The position numbers were made by a program, and so were the translations under genes. 19,927 nt of DNA from Syntrophomonas sp. UBA4911. GTDB lineage: Bacteria; Bacillota; Syntrophomonadia; Syntrophomonadales; Syntrophomonadaceae. Below the pieces are notes generated by a model that made no database searches, had not been told where the DNA came from, and saw only the letters and a program-made list of their open reading frames with translations. The stretch spans positions 3,322-23,248 of the forward strand of contig DHCD01000044.1 in the NCBI GenBank assembly GCA_002398105.1, in the 5' to 3' direction. Below are positions 7,361 through 14,937 of this stretch, in pieces. The number at the start of each line of letters is the position of its first letter. Positions within the stretch are counted from its first letter, which is position 1.

Positions 7361-7615
7361 TTATTGCTGAAGGTAGTTTTTTAAAAGGATCTCCAGTATT
7401 TCATCCCGGTCTACTTTGCAGATTAAGTTGCGGGCATTGTTATGACTGGTTATGTAGGCCGGATCCCCGGAAATCATATAACCCACCAACTGATGGACAG
7501 GATTGTAACCCTTTTCCTCCAGGGCTGCATAAACCGCCTGTAAAATGGCCTGCACTTTGTCGCTGTCGTCACGTTCCTTTTTGAAGCTGACGGTTTCATC
7601 AGGTACCTGAGGCAT
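7361..7615 (-). CDS. ireB: IreB family regulatory phosphoprotein (UPF0297, YrzL)
   Basis: This 84-residue protein carries the family core KGYNP, GYMISGDPAYITSHNNARN and RDEILE almost unchanged. In Enterococcus faecalis IreB is a small dimer phosphorylated on N-terminal threonines by the PASTA kinase IreK, and it works against cephalosporin resistance. The N-terminal DETVSF, with threonine 8, fits the phosphorylated segment. The kinase is not in this window. The gene directly follows alaS and precedes ruvX, as yrzL does in Bacillus subtilis. The ATG has GAGGGGGTG with five-base spacing. Whether it signals cell-wall stress in this organism is inferred from family knowledge only. Confidence 0.93.
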   Translation of the reverse strand: MPQVPDETVSFKKERDDSDKVQAILQAVYAALEEKGYNPVHQLVGYMISGDPAYITSHNNARNLICKVDRDEILEILLKNYLQQ

Positions 7616-7669
7616 ATAAACACCCCCTCTTTAAAGCTTCCTACTATTGATATTACTAGTTTCGAGCTA

Positions 7670-10306
7670 TTATGAAAAGCTTTTTTCTATTATCTGGCGG
7701 GCTGCAGCCATAGCCTGGTCTATCTTACCGCTGTCCTTCGCTCCCGCCTGCGCCATATCAGGCCTGCCTCCGCCTCCGCCTCCGGCGGCTTTAGCAGCGG
7801 CGCCTACTATTTTACCGGCATGAAGACCCTGGGCCGTAAGATCCGGACTGACAAAACAGACCAGAAGAACCTTGTCTTCTATAACCGAAGCCAGCATCAC
7901 TACCGAACTGCCCAGTTTATCCTTGAGCATTTCAGCGTTCTGCCGCAAAGCATTAGCGTCGACCCCCTCTACCCGGGCAATTAAGATCTGAGCTCCGTTA
8001 ATCCGGTCCGCTTTTTGCAATAAATCAGAACTGGCAGCCTGCGATAGGCGGCTTTTAAGCTGCTCTATCTCCTTTTCTCTATCCTTTAAATTATGGACTA
8101 AATTCTCGACTTTATGATGGATATCGTTAGGAGATACTTTCAGAGTATCAGCCAGGGCTTTTAATTCAGACTCGGCCTGTTTAAGATAATCCAGGGCATA
8201 GGGTCCGGTCAAGGCTTCAATCCTGCGCAGGCCGGAGCCGATGCTGCCTTCACTGATTATCTTGAATAAACCTATCTGAGCCGTGTTTCTGATATGGGTA
8301 CCACCGCAAAATTCCTGACTGAATTCTCCTACCTGTACTACCCGCACCTGGTCTCCGTATTTTTCCCCAAACAGAGCGATGGCCCCCATTTTCCGAGCCT
8401 GGTCAATATCGGTGACTACGGTGGCAACCGGATACATATTCCAGATAGCCTGATTAACTATGTTTTCAATGGCTTCCAGTTCATCCTCACTCAGTGATGC
8501 CAGATGGGAAAAATCAAAACGCAATCGTGCCGGATCAACCAGGGAACCTTTTTGCTGGGCGTGTTCTCCCAGCACCTGACGCAGAGCCCGATGCAGGAGG
8601 TGAGTGGCAGTATGATTTCTGGCCGTGGCCAGCCTCTGCTGCTGATTTACCTCCAGCCGCAGTTCTTCACCTGTCTGCAGACTCCCCTGCAGAATACCCC
8701 GATGAACAAACCAAGAGGCTACCTTTTGTACATCCACAACCTGCATTTTGCCCGATTTACCCATAATTATACCGCTATCTGCCACCTGTCCTCCGCTTTC
8801 CGCATAGAAGGGGGTACTGGCGGTAATAAGCAATAATTCATCATCGGCGGCTTGGCGATATAATTCGCCATCCTTGATTATAGCCAGCAGAGAAGCGGTA
8901 TCTTTCAGTTTTTCATAACCGCTGAAATAAGTAGGCGGAGTATTATTTAATAATTCGGCAATCTGAATGTCGCGGGCAAAAGCGTTCTCTCCCTTGCCGG
9001 CTTGACGGGCACGGTGACGCTGTTCTTCCATCATGGAGTCAAAACCTGATTTATCCACCGTAAATCCGTTTTCTTCGGCCATATCCTCGGTTAAGTCCAG
9101 GGGAAACCCATAAGTATCATAGAGCATGAAGGCTTCTTCCCCTTCTATTTCATTGCGGCCCTGTTCCCGGGCCTGCTCCATAATATCCTCAACCTTTTTT
9201 AAACCTTCGCTGAGAGTGGCCAGGAAACGTTCTTCCTCCATTTTTATGACTTCTTTGACGAAGTCCGATTTCTCCAGGAGCTCCGGATAAGCCCGGCCCA
9301 TGATAGAGCAGACTACATCTACATTTTGGTAAAGAAAGGCTTTATTTATTCCCAATAAGCGCCCGAAACGCAAAGCCCTTCTCAATATCCGGCGCAGCAC
9401 ATAGCCCCGGCCGTCATTGGAAGGCAACACCCCGTCGGCTATAAGAAAGGTGCAGGCGCGGCTATGGTCGGCTATAACCCGGAAAGGGAATCCTTTTTCC
9501 CCCCGGTCATATTTTTGGCCGCTGATCTTTTCAATCCTAGCTAAAAGGGGGATAAACAGATCGGTATCAAAATTGCTGTCAACCCCCTGCAGCAGTGAAG
9601 CCAGTCTTTCCAATCCCATGCCGGTATCAATGCTGGGATGGGGCAAAGGGGCGAGAAGCCCGTTTTCATCCCGGTTATATTGCATAAAGACCAAATTCCA
9701 CACTTCCAGCCAGCGATCACAGTCGCAGGCTCCCAGGGCACAATCAGGACCGCAGGCATGTTGTTCTCCCCGGTCATAGTGGATTTCACTGCAGGGACCG
9801 CAAGGCCCGGTATCCCCCATACTCCAGAAATTATCTTTTTCATCCAGGCGCAAAATTCGCCGGGGATCTACATCGGTAAATTCCTGCCACAAGGAGTAAG
9901 CCTCATCATCGTCCCGGTAGATGGTGACCCAAAGCCGGTCTTTAGGTAAGCCCACCACTTCGGTCAGAAATTCCCAGGCATATTGGATAGCCTCCGCCTT
10001 AAAATAATCGCCGAAAGAGAAATTACCCAGCATTTCAAAGAAGGTATGATGCCGGGCAGTTCTTCCGACCGTATCCAGATCATTATGTTTGCCTCCGGCC
10101 CGTACGCATTTTTGAGCTGTCGTTGCCCGGCGGTAGCTGCGCCGATCTATTCCCAGGAATACATCCTTAAACTGGTTCATACCCGCATTGCTGAACAGCA
10201 GGGTGGGATCATTTACTGGTACCAGAGACGAGCTTTCCACTACACTATGACCTTTAGCGGCAAAATATTCCAAAAAGGTGCTCCTGATTTTATCGCTTGT
10301 CCACAC
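7670..10306 (-). CDS. alaS: Alanyl-tRNA synthetase
   Basis: This cytoplasmic class II synthetase, 878 residues and full length, charges tRNA-Ala. The N-terminal catalytic core (1-240) has VNDPTLLFSNAGMNQFKDVF (motif 1 region) and GMGLERL at 229-235 (motif 3). The tRNA-recognition region follows (about 245-450). The editing domain holds the zinc site HTATH (H565, H569) and CGGTH (C667, H671), which clears serine and glycine mischarging. A coiled coil at 706-755 leads to the C-Ala domain, with GGGGGGRPDMAQAG at 842-855. A cysteine-rich insert (C185, C189, C194, C196) near the active site could bind a metal. The start is GTG with GAGGAGG seven bases upstream. The leader is only about 90 bases from the AI-2E gene and shows no T-box, so tRNA-sensing control is unlikely. 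Confidence 0.98.
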   Translation of the reverse strand: MWTSDKIRSTFLEYFAAKGHSVVESSSLVPVNDPTLLFSNAGMNQFKDVFLGIDRRSYRRATTAQKCVRAGGKHNDLDTVGRTARHHTFFEMLGNFSFGDYFKAEAIQYAWEFLTEVVGLPKDRLWVTIYRDDDEAYSLWQEFTDVDPRRILRLDEKDNFWSMGDTGPCGPCSEIHYDRGEQHACGPDCALGACDCDRWLEVWNLVFMQYNRDENGLLAPLPHPSIDTGMGLERLASLLQGVDSNFDTDLFIPLLARIEKISGQKYDRGEKGFPFRVIADHSRACTFLIADGVLPSNDGRGYVLRRILRRALRFGRLLGINKAFLYQNVDVVCSIMGRAYPELLEKSDFVKEVIKMEEERFLATLSEGLKKVEDIMEQAREQGRNEIEGEEAFMLYDTYGFPLDLTEDMAEENGFTVDKSGFDSMMEEQRHRARQAGKGENAFARDIQIAELLNNTPPTYFSGYEKLKDTASLLAIIKDGELYRQAADDELLLITASTPFYAESGGQVADSGIIMGKSGKMQVVDVQKVASWFVHRGILQGSLQTGEELRLEVNQQQRLATARNHTATHLLHRALRQVLGEHAQQKGSLVDPARLRFDFSHLASLSEDELEAIENIVNQAIWNMYPVATVVTDIDQARKMGAIALFGEKYGDQVRVVQVGEFSQEFCGGTHIRNTAQIGLFKIISEGSIGSGLRRIEALTGPYALDYLKQAESELKALADTLKVSPNDIHHKVENLVHNLKDREKEIEQLKSRLSQAASSDLLQKADRINGAQILIARVEGVDANALRQNAEMLKDKLGSSVVMLASVIEDKVLLVCFVSPDLTAQGLHAGKIVGAAAKAAGGGGGGRPDMAQAGAKDSGKIDQAMAAARQIIEKSFS

Positions 10307-10344
10307 GGTTTGGCCTCCTCTTTCCCTTTAAAGTACTCTAGTCT

Positions 10345-10373
10345 ATTTTCTTTTATAAAAGCACCTCTGTCAA
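10345..10373 (-). promoter_or_regulatory. alaS: Promoter for alaS
   Basis: A perfect -35 TTGACA (10368-10373) is followed after 17 bases by GAAAAT (10345-10350), two bases off the -10 consensus. It sits between the AI-2E gene stop and the alaS GTG, and would drive alaS and ireB, with read-through to ruvX. Confidence 0.6.
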
Positions 10374-10396
10374 TAAAGCTCTTCTGCGCTGCTTCG

Positions 10397-11416
10397 TCAT
10401 TCCACCAGCTTTAAATAACTCCATCCGACAATTACTTTCAATACCGCAGTTACCGGTACGGCAAAGAGCATGCCCCAGATGCCCAGCAGCTTCCCCCCGG
10501 CCAGCAGGGCAAAGACTATCACCAGCGGATGCAGCCCCAGTTTGTCGCCCATTATCTTAGGGGTGATAAGATTGCTCTCCAATTGCTGAATAACTACGAT
10601 GGCTATGGTCATATACAAGGCCAGTCGAAAAGAGTCGGACGCCGCTAAAGCGATGGCGGGGATGCCTCCCAGAATGGGGCCGAAATAAGGAACCAGATTG
10701 GTTATTCCAGACAGTATGCCAATCAGCAGGGGAAACTTTACCCCGATAAAAGCCGCTGCTATGCCTATCCCGCAACCGACAAAAGCAGCTACGGTCAGGT
10801 GCCCCTTGATGAATTCTATGAGGACATTATCAATCTGACCGCTTACCATAATAATCTCATGGCGAGCCCGGGGAGAGAAAAGGTTAAGGAAACTCTCCCT
10901 GATTTTTTCCCAGTCATTCATGATATAAAAAGCCAGAATGGGTGAGAAAATAAGAGCCAGGATTTTGCCCAGGAAATTATAAAAGCCGCTCAGGAAGCTG
11001 TTGAGCGCCTGGTAAATATAGGATTCAATTTTACCCAGGTTTTTATTTATAACCTGGTTCAACTGCTCGGGGGCATTTATTTCATCTAATCTTCCCGCCA
11101 TCTGCTGGGCCTGTTGGGCATACTGGGGATAGAGTTCGGCCAGCTTGCTCAGTTCCGTTACCAATCCCGGTACCGCCAGAACCAGGATTATACTCGCTAT
11201 AACAGCAACCCCCAAGTATAGTGCGATAATAGACCACACCCGTTTCAATCCTTTTTTCTCAATGAAGGCTACGGGGCGAAAAAGCAGGTAGGCCAGGAGG
11301 GCTCCGAGAAAGAAGGTAAGCAGTACTTCTCTTACCAGGTAGAGAAAATAGACACTGATTATGAGCGCAACGGCAAATATAAAATAATGGGATAATTTGC
11401 GGGAATTTACCTGCAT
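10397..11416 (-). CDS. AI-2E family transporter (YrrI-like permease)
   Basis: This 339-residue membrane protein of the AI-2E exporter superfamily has two helices near the N-terminus (about 11-49), a third at 62-84, a soluble amphipathic stretch (about 88-145), and further helices to about 330. Family motifs are clear: NLVPYFGPILGGIPA at about 241-255 and ITPKIMGDKLGLHPLVIVFA at about 282-301. The superfamily is named for TqsA but includes many members with other or unknown substrates, including cation/proton antiporters, so autoinducer transport should not be assumed. The ATG overlaps the stop of the YtxH-like gene by one base (TGATG), with GGAG upstream, so the two are translationally coupled. 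It precedes alaS, as yrrI does in Bacillus subtilis. Confidence 0.9.
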   Translation of the reverse strand: MQVNSRKLSHYFIFAVALIISVYFLYLVREVLLTFFLGALLAYLLFRPVAFIEKKGLKRVWSIIALYLGVAVIASIILVLAVPGLVTELSKLAELYPQYAQQAQQMAGRLDEINAPEQLNQVINKNLGKIESYIYQALNSFLSGFYNFLGKILALIFSPILAFYIMNDWEKIRESFLNLFSPRARHEIIMVSGQIDNVLIEFIKGHLTVAAFVGCGIGIAAAFIGVKFPLLIGILSGITNLVPYFGPILGGIPAIALAASDSFRLALYMTIAIVVIQQLESNLITPKIMGDKLGLHPLVIVFALLAGGKLLGIWGMLFAVPVTAVLKVIVGWSYLKLVE

Positions 11417-11601
11417 CAGGACTCCTGCTTCCCAACCAGAGCGCTCAGTTCTTTGGCAGTGTCATCAATTATATCCACGGTTCTTTTATACCTGGCTTTG
11501 ATCTGACGGGCAGCGGGTCTAAACTGTTGCCGATTATAAAACGCGGTGGCCGCAGCCCCCACCAAGGCGCCCATAAAAAGCCCGCTCCAATATCCGCGCA
11601 C
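11416..11601 (-). CDS. YtxH-like small membrane protein
   Basis: This short protein of about 61 residues has a glycine- and alanine-rich N-terminal helix (GLFMGALVGAAATAF) and a basic helical tail, as in YtxH-domain proteins, which are small membrane-associated proteins linked to general stress in Bacillus. I placed the start at GTG 11601, nine bases from GGAGG; a TTG two codons upstream at 11607 is only three bases from it. The stop overlaps the AI-2E transporter start (TGATG), so the two proteins may act together. The YtxH assignment rests on overall pattern rather than a strict motif. Confidence 0.7.
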   Translation of the reverse strand: MRGYWSGLFMGALVGAAATAFYNRQQFRPAARQIKARYKRTVDIIDDTAKELSALVGKQES

Positions 11602-11657
11602 AACCAATCACCTCCCGGTTTCAGTTAATGATAAGGGACAAGGACGATTCCTTTGGT

Positions 11658-11834
11658 TTAAATCAGCTCCGATGTTTTGTCTATAGAAACCAGAGTACCG
11701 TCTTCAGCTACCTCATAGAGGTTCAGCCTGCCTTTGTTAAAATTGAACTCCATGAAGCAATTCCAGCAGTAATACTGGTCATTGCCAACTTTTCCAATTT
11801 GCATGCCATGGCATACCGGGCACCTAATAATCAC
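11658..11834 (-). CDS. Small zinc-ribbon protein
   Basis: This protein of about 58 residues starts with a zinc-ribbon knuckle pair, CPVC and CWNC, separated by 14 residues, followed by a beta-rich C-terminus (GRLNLYEVAEDGTLVSI). It should bind one zinc ion; I recognise no named family. Its 5' end overlaps the PRC-barrel gene's stop. Possible starts are ATG 11855, ATG 11852, ATG 11840 and GTG 11834. GTG 11834 is best placed, eight bases from AAGGGAG, while ATG 11840 is only two bases away. The overlap indicates translational coupling with the PRC-barrel protein, so a joint function is likely but unknown. Confidence 0.72.
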   Translation of the reverse strand: MIIRCPVCHGMQIGKVGNDQYYCWNCFMEFNFNKGRLNLYEVAEDGTLVSIDKTSELI

Positions 11835-12297
11835 TATCATCGCTCCCTTCATCAAATAGCACGGCGCTTTCCGCAGTACTCCAGTTAACCTGTTCCAGGG
11901 GGATTTCCTCCCGTCCTTGCAATATATCCTTGATGGCGCCGGAGGATATTTCCACCCCCCATATTTTCATATTGTCCCGGGAGAGGATAAAATCACTTAC
12001 TGTCCCCAATTCCTTACCCCCTTGGTCAAAAACAGTGTCGCCCATTTTTTTCTGATATATTGATAATTCTTCCCCGGCAACATAAGATTTAATACTTTGG
12101 CGGCTGTTAATGGTAATTGACGCTTCCCCTATATCCATGTCTTTACGTAAAACCATGCCGGGTTCACCTTCGGTCATGGCAATAACCAGGTAAGCCAGCC
12201 GGTAATCATCCCCTACCACCGCTTTCTCCACCCGGCCGATTACCTGGGCGCTTTCCCGGTCAAACACCGGTAGATTTTTAATATTTCTTATCTTCAT
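11824..12297 (-). CDS. Double PRC-barrel domain protein
   Basis: This 157-residue protein has two PRC-barrel-like domains, at about 5-70 and 84-145. The first begins with IKNLPVFDRESAQVIGRV and the second with MGDTVFDQGGKELGTVSDF; both show the typical G-x-V strand and turn pattern. PRC barrels occur in the photosynthetic reaction-centre H subunit and the ribosome-maturation factor RimM, and usually mediate protein contacts. A paralogue of similar design lies at 16779-17501. The start ATG fits the family, but I see no good ribosome site in front of it, which is odd for this genome. The C-terminus is very acidic (DEGSDDSDY). It lies downstream of mnmA, past a terminator, and its own promoter is not obvious. 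Confidence 0.8.
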   Translation of the reverse strand: MKIRNIKNLPVFDRESAQVIGRVEKAVVGDDYRLAYLVIAMTEGEPGMVLRKDMDIGEASITINSRQSIKSYVAGEELSIYQKKMGDTVFDQGGKELGTVSDFILSRDNMKIWGVEISSGAIKDILQGREEIPLEQVNWSTAESAVLFDEGSDDSDY

Positions 12298-12319
12298 AAG
12301 GATAGGTTTTCCCGGTAGG

Positions 12320-12377
12320 AAAAAAAAATGCAGTCGCTAAAAATAGAGGGCAAAATGACTTAAGAACCCTCAGACTG
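12320..12377 (-). terminator. Nested-hairpin terminator after mnmA
   Basis: Immediately after the mnmA stop the minus strand can form an outer stem CAGTC/GACTG (12373-12377 with 12331-12335) around an inner stem GAGGG/CCCTC (12367-12371 with 12346-12350). The outer stem is followed after two bases by nine U residues. The stems are short, but the U-tract and position fit a Rho-independent terminator. Confidence 0.55.
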
Positions 12378-13394
12378 TCAACTCTGAATGGTTCCGCCGC
12401 CGAGGACATATTCGTCCAGATAATAGACGACGGATTGCCCCGGGGTGATGGCACGCTGGGGTTTATCGAAATGAAGCAGGACACTGTCGCCCCTTGGTGA
12501 CAGCAAAGCAGGGGCAGACGGGGCCCGGTAACGTATGCGGGCCTGTACCGCCAGGGGCTCTTCCAGGCCTTCATAATAGATATAGCTATTATCAACTGCC
12601 GTCAGGGTCTTAGCCCATAAATGCTCCTGAGCATCCAGTATGAGCCGGTTGTTTTCAAAATCCAGGGCTACCACGTAAAGAGGACGCCCTCCGCTGATCC
12701 CCAAACCTTTACGCTGACCCACAGTATAAAAAGGCAGGCCTTGATGCTCTCCCAGTACATTGCCCTGCAGGTCCACCACCAAACCAGGCTGATAGTGCAA
12801 ACGCCCCTGCAGAAAATGGCGATAGTCTCCTTCAATAAAACAGATTTCCTGGCTTTCCTTGCTTCCCGCCGCTGTAAAATTGTGCCTGCAGGCAATCTCT
12901 ATCACTTCCGGCTTGCTCATTTCTCCCAGGGGGAAAAGAATCCGCCCTAACTGCTCCTGACTAAGAGCATAGAGGAAATAGCTTTGGTCTTTAGGCAAAT
13001 ACCGGGCCATGCGCAAGAGGTATCGTTTTCTATTCTCATCATACTCAATCCGGGCATAATGCCCACTGGCTACTTTTTCAAAACCCTTATCCAAGGCATA
13101 CTCAAGGAGGCTGCCGAATTTTATACAGCGGTTGCACACAACACAGGGATTGGGGGTCCGGCCTTGCCCGTAAACCCCGGTAAAATAAGCAATGACTTTC
13201 TCCCGAAATGGTTTACGCAGATCTACGGTCAGATGCCTTATTCCCATTGATGCCGCCGCTTGAGCAGCTTTTACCGCCACCTCCGGATTCCAGTTGATCA
13301 TGGTAAGACCTGTTACCTCATGGCCCTGTTCTTTTAATAAGAGCGCAGCTACCGTACTGTCAACGCCGCCGCTCATGAGAACTGCTACTTTCAA
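12378..13394 (-). CDS. mnmA: tRNA-specific 2-thiouridylase MnmA (three-cysteine type)
   Basis: MnmA adds sulfur to uridine 34 of Lys, Glu and Gln tRNAs. The PP-loop SGGVDST (8-14) binds ATP. TPNPCVVCNRCIKF (80-93) holds the catalytic cysteine, C87, and SQEICFI holds its partner C185, equivalent to C102 and C199 of Escherichia coli. YTVGQRKGLGISGG (near 222-235) and the C-terminal PGQSVVYY and LGGGTI motifs complete the family pattern. Two features stand out: the protein is short at 338 residues, lacking about ten residues after the first NW that the E. coli enzyme has, and the position of E. coli D99 is cysteine (C84), giving CxxC plus C. It starts at TTG, eight bases after AAGGAG, behind a clear promoter. 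The nearest upstream gene is the divergent rarA. Confidence 0.96.
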   Translation of the reverse strand: MKVAVLMSGGVDSTVAALLLKEQGHEVTGLTMINWNPEVAVKAAQAAASMGIRHLTVDLRKPFREKVIAYFTGVYGQGRTPNPCVVCNRCIKFGSLLEYALDKGFEKVASGHYARIEYDENRKRYLLRMARYLPKDQSYFLYALSQEQLGRILFPLGEMSKPEVIEIACRHNFTAAGSKESQEICFIEGDYRHFLQGRLHYQPGLVVDLQGNVLGEHQGLPFYTVGQRKGLGISGGRPLYVVALDFENNRLILDAQEHLWAKTLTAVDNSYIYYEGLEEPLAVQARIRYRAPSAPALLSPRGDSVLLHFDKPQRAITPGQSVVYYLDEYVLGGGTIQS

Positions 13395-13426
13395 TGGTCT
13401 ATCTCCTTATGAATCTTTTCCAACTA

Positions 13427-13455
13427 TATATATCATCAAATCAGGTCAGCTTCAA
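13427..13455 (-). promoter_or_regulatory. mnmA: Promoter for mnmA
   Basis: A -35 TTGAAG (13450-13455) and a -10 TATATA (13427-13432) are spaced by 17 bases on the minus strand. The distance to the TTG start at 13394 is short and leaves room for the AAGGAG site. It is back to back with the rarA promoter. Confidence 0.65.
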
Positions 13456-13461
13456 GCCGGT

Positions 13462-13491
13462 ATGGCATGCGGCGGCAAATTATTCTATAAT
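13462..13491 (+). promoter_or_regulatory. rarA: Promoter for rarA
   Basis: A perfect -10 TATAAT (13486-13491) is preceded after 18 bases by ATGGCA (13462-13467), four of six matches to TTGACA. Transcription would start near 13498, about 50 bases before the rarA ATG. Confidence 0.6.
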
Positions 13492-13518
13492 TACGGCAAG
13501 AGTTTACGAGATAAGGAG

Positions 13519-13554
13519 ATGGAACCGGGGCGCCCTGTTCCGACAAGTTTATGA
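13519..13554 (+). CDS. Possible 11-residue leader peptide coupled to rarA
   Basis: An 11-codon frame (MEPGRPVPTSL) begins at ATG 13519 directly after AAGGAG and ends in a TGA that overlaps the rarA ATG by four bases (ATGA). rarA has no ribosome site of its own close to its start, so ribosomes finishing this frame could start rarA. The AAGGAG lies directly against this ATG, closer than usual, so translation of the leader is uncertain. Confidence 0.35.
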   Translation: MEPGRPVPTSL

Positions 13555-14888
13555 ATCTTTTTGATTTTCAGGGAAACAAAAATCGACAGCAGTCGGCCCC
13601 ACTGGCTTATCGGATGCGGCCTCGCAATTTGGATGAAGTGCGGGGACAAGAGCATATAGTAGGTCCGACTTCGGTTTTAAGAAGGGCTATAGAAAAAGAC
13701 GATCTCCATTCCCTGGTTTTATTCGGCCCTCCCGGTACGGGTAAAACCAGTATCGCCCGCATCATTGCGCGTATGACCAATTCCCATTTTGAAATACTGC
13801 AGGCTGTAACCGGCGGAGTCAGCGATATAAAGAAAATTGCCGCCGATGCCGCCGAGCGCTTTAAATTCTATCAGCAGCGAACTATCCTGTTTGTAGATGA
13901 GATTCATCGCTTCAATAAAAGCCAGCAGGATGTGCTGCTTCCCTTTGTTGAAAACGGTACCCTGCTGCTCATCGGGGCTACCACTGAAAACCCTCTCTAC
14001 GAACTGAATAATGCTTTACTTTCCCGTCTGCGGCTTTATGTCCTGAAAGCGCTGGATGAAAAAGCTATCCGGCTCATAATTAAAGAGGCTCTGGGAGATG
14101 AAGAGCGCGGCTTGGGCAGTTTCGATATCAGGATCGACGAAGCCGCCATAGGGATTATCATCAGTCTGGTCAAGGGGGATGCCCGTATGGCCCTGAATAT
14201 ACTGGAAGCAGCGGTTAATTCTTATGCCGAACCGGGCGGCACTTTAGATATTAATGCCCCATTGTTGCAGCAGATTACCGGAAAGCCCATGCTCAAATAC
14301 GATAAAACCGGAGATTATCATTATGACACTATTTCCGCCTTTATAAAAAGCATACGCGGTTCCGACCCTGACGCCGCCCTGTTCTGGCTGGCCGCAATGC
14401 TTGAAGGAGGGGAAGATCCCAAGTTCATTGCCCGCCGGCTGATTGTTCATGCCGCAGAAGATGTAGGCCTGGCCGACCCCTACGCGCTTACGCTGGCAAC
14501 AGCCGCGGCGCGCTCGGTGGAATTTGTGGGATTACCGGAAGCACGCATCCCCCTGGCTGAAGCTACTATTTATTTAGCCAGCGCTCCCAAGAGCAACAGC
14601 AGTAAAACAGCTATTGACCAAGCTATAGCTGCGGTACGCAACAGTCCTAAAATAAGCGTGCCTCCACACTTAGGTGATACTTCCCATTCCCGGGCCGGCA
14701 CGCTGCTGGGCAAAGGTAAAGGCTACAAATACCCCCATGATTACGGAGGTTATGTGAAGCAGAATTATCTCCCTGATGAGCTGCAAGGCAGCCGTTTTTA
14801 CCAGGCCCGGGATAATGGCTATGAAAAGAAAATCAAAGAATTCCTGGCTATGGTCAACCAAAAAACAAAGCCATCCCCAAAATCATAA
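13551..14888 (+). CDS. rarA: Replication-associated recombination protein A (RarA/MgsA AAA+ ATPase)
   Basis: RarA is a clamp-loader-like AAA+ ATPase that acts at stalled replication forks and interacts with single-stranded DNA-binding protein. This 445-residue copy is full length. It opens with the family segment APLAYRMRPRNLDEVRGQEHI (16-36), then Walker A GPPGTGKT (59-66), Walker B FVDEIHRFNKSQQD (114-127), sensor 1 LIGATTENP and the arginine finger region ALLSRLRL. The C-terminal half has the tetramerisation segment with DPDAALFWLAAMLEGGEDP and HAAEDVGLADP, ending in YKYPHDYGG and YLPDEL. The ATG at 13551 matches the usual family N-terminus, and there is no alternative start in frame before a stop. 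It is the only complete plus-strand gene here, divergent from mnmA and convergent with trxA. Confidence 0.97.
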   Translation: MNLFDFQGNKNRQQSAPLAYRMRPRNLDEVRGQEHIVGPTSVLRRAIEKDDLHSLVLFGPPGTGKTSIARIIARMTNSHFEILQAVTGGVSDIKKIAADAAERFKFYQQRTILFVDEIHRFNKSQQDVLLPFVENGTLLLIGATTENPLYELNNALLSRLRLYVLKALDEKAIRLIIKEALGDEERGLGSFDIRIDEAAIGIIISLVKGDARMALNILEAAVNSYAEPGGTLDINAPLLQQITGKPMLKYDKTGDYHYDTISAFIKSIRGSDPDAALFWLAAMLEGGEDPKFIARRLIVHAAEDVGLADPYALTLATAAARSVEFVGLPEARIPLAEATIYLASAPKSNSSKTAIDQAIAAVRNSPKISVPPHLGDTSHSRAGTLLGKGKGYKYPHDYGGYVKQNYLPDELQGSRFYQARDNGYEKKIKEFLAMVNQKTKPSPKS

Positions 14889-14913
14889 TTGAAGACGGCT
14901 TCTACTTGCCAGC

Positions 14914-14937
14914 AACCGGGGACAAATATCCCCGGTT
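14914..14937. terminator. Hairpin between convergent rarA and trxA
   Basis: A perfect 9-bp inverted repeat (AACCGGGGA/TCCCCGGTT) with a six-base loop lies 26 bases after the rarA stop and overlaps the trxA stop. It could act as a shared barrier for both convergent genes. Neither strand has a proper U-tract after the stem, so intrinsic termination is not certain. Confidence 0.5.

Noticed and set aside
10307..10396. T-box riboswitch upstream of alaS
   Set aside because: The gap is only about 90 bases and holds a promoter; I see no T-box core sequence or antiterminator pair.
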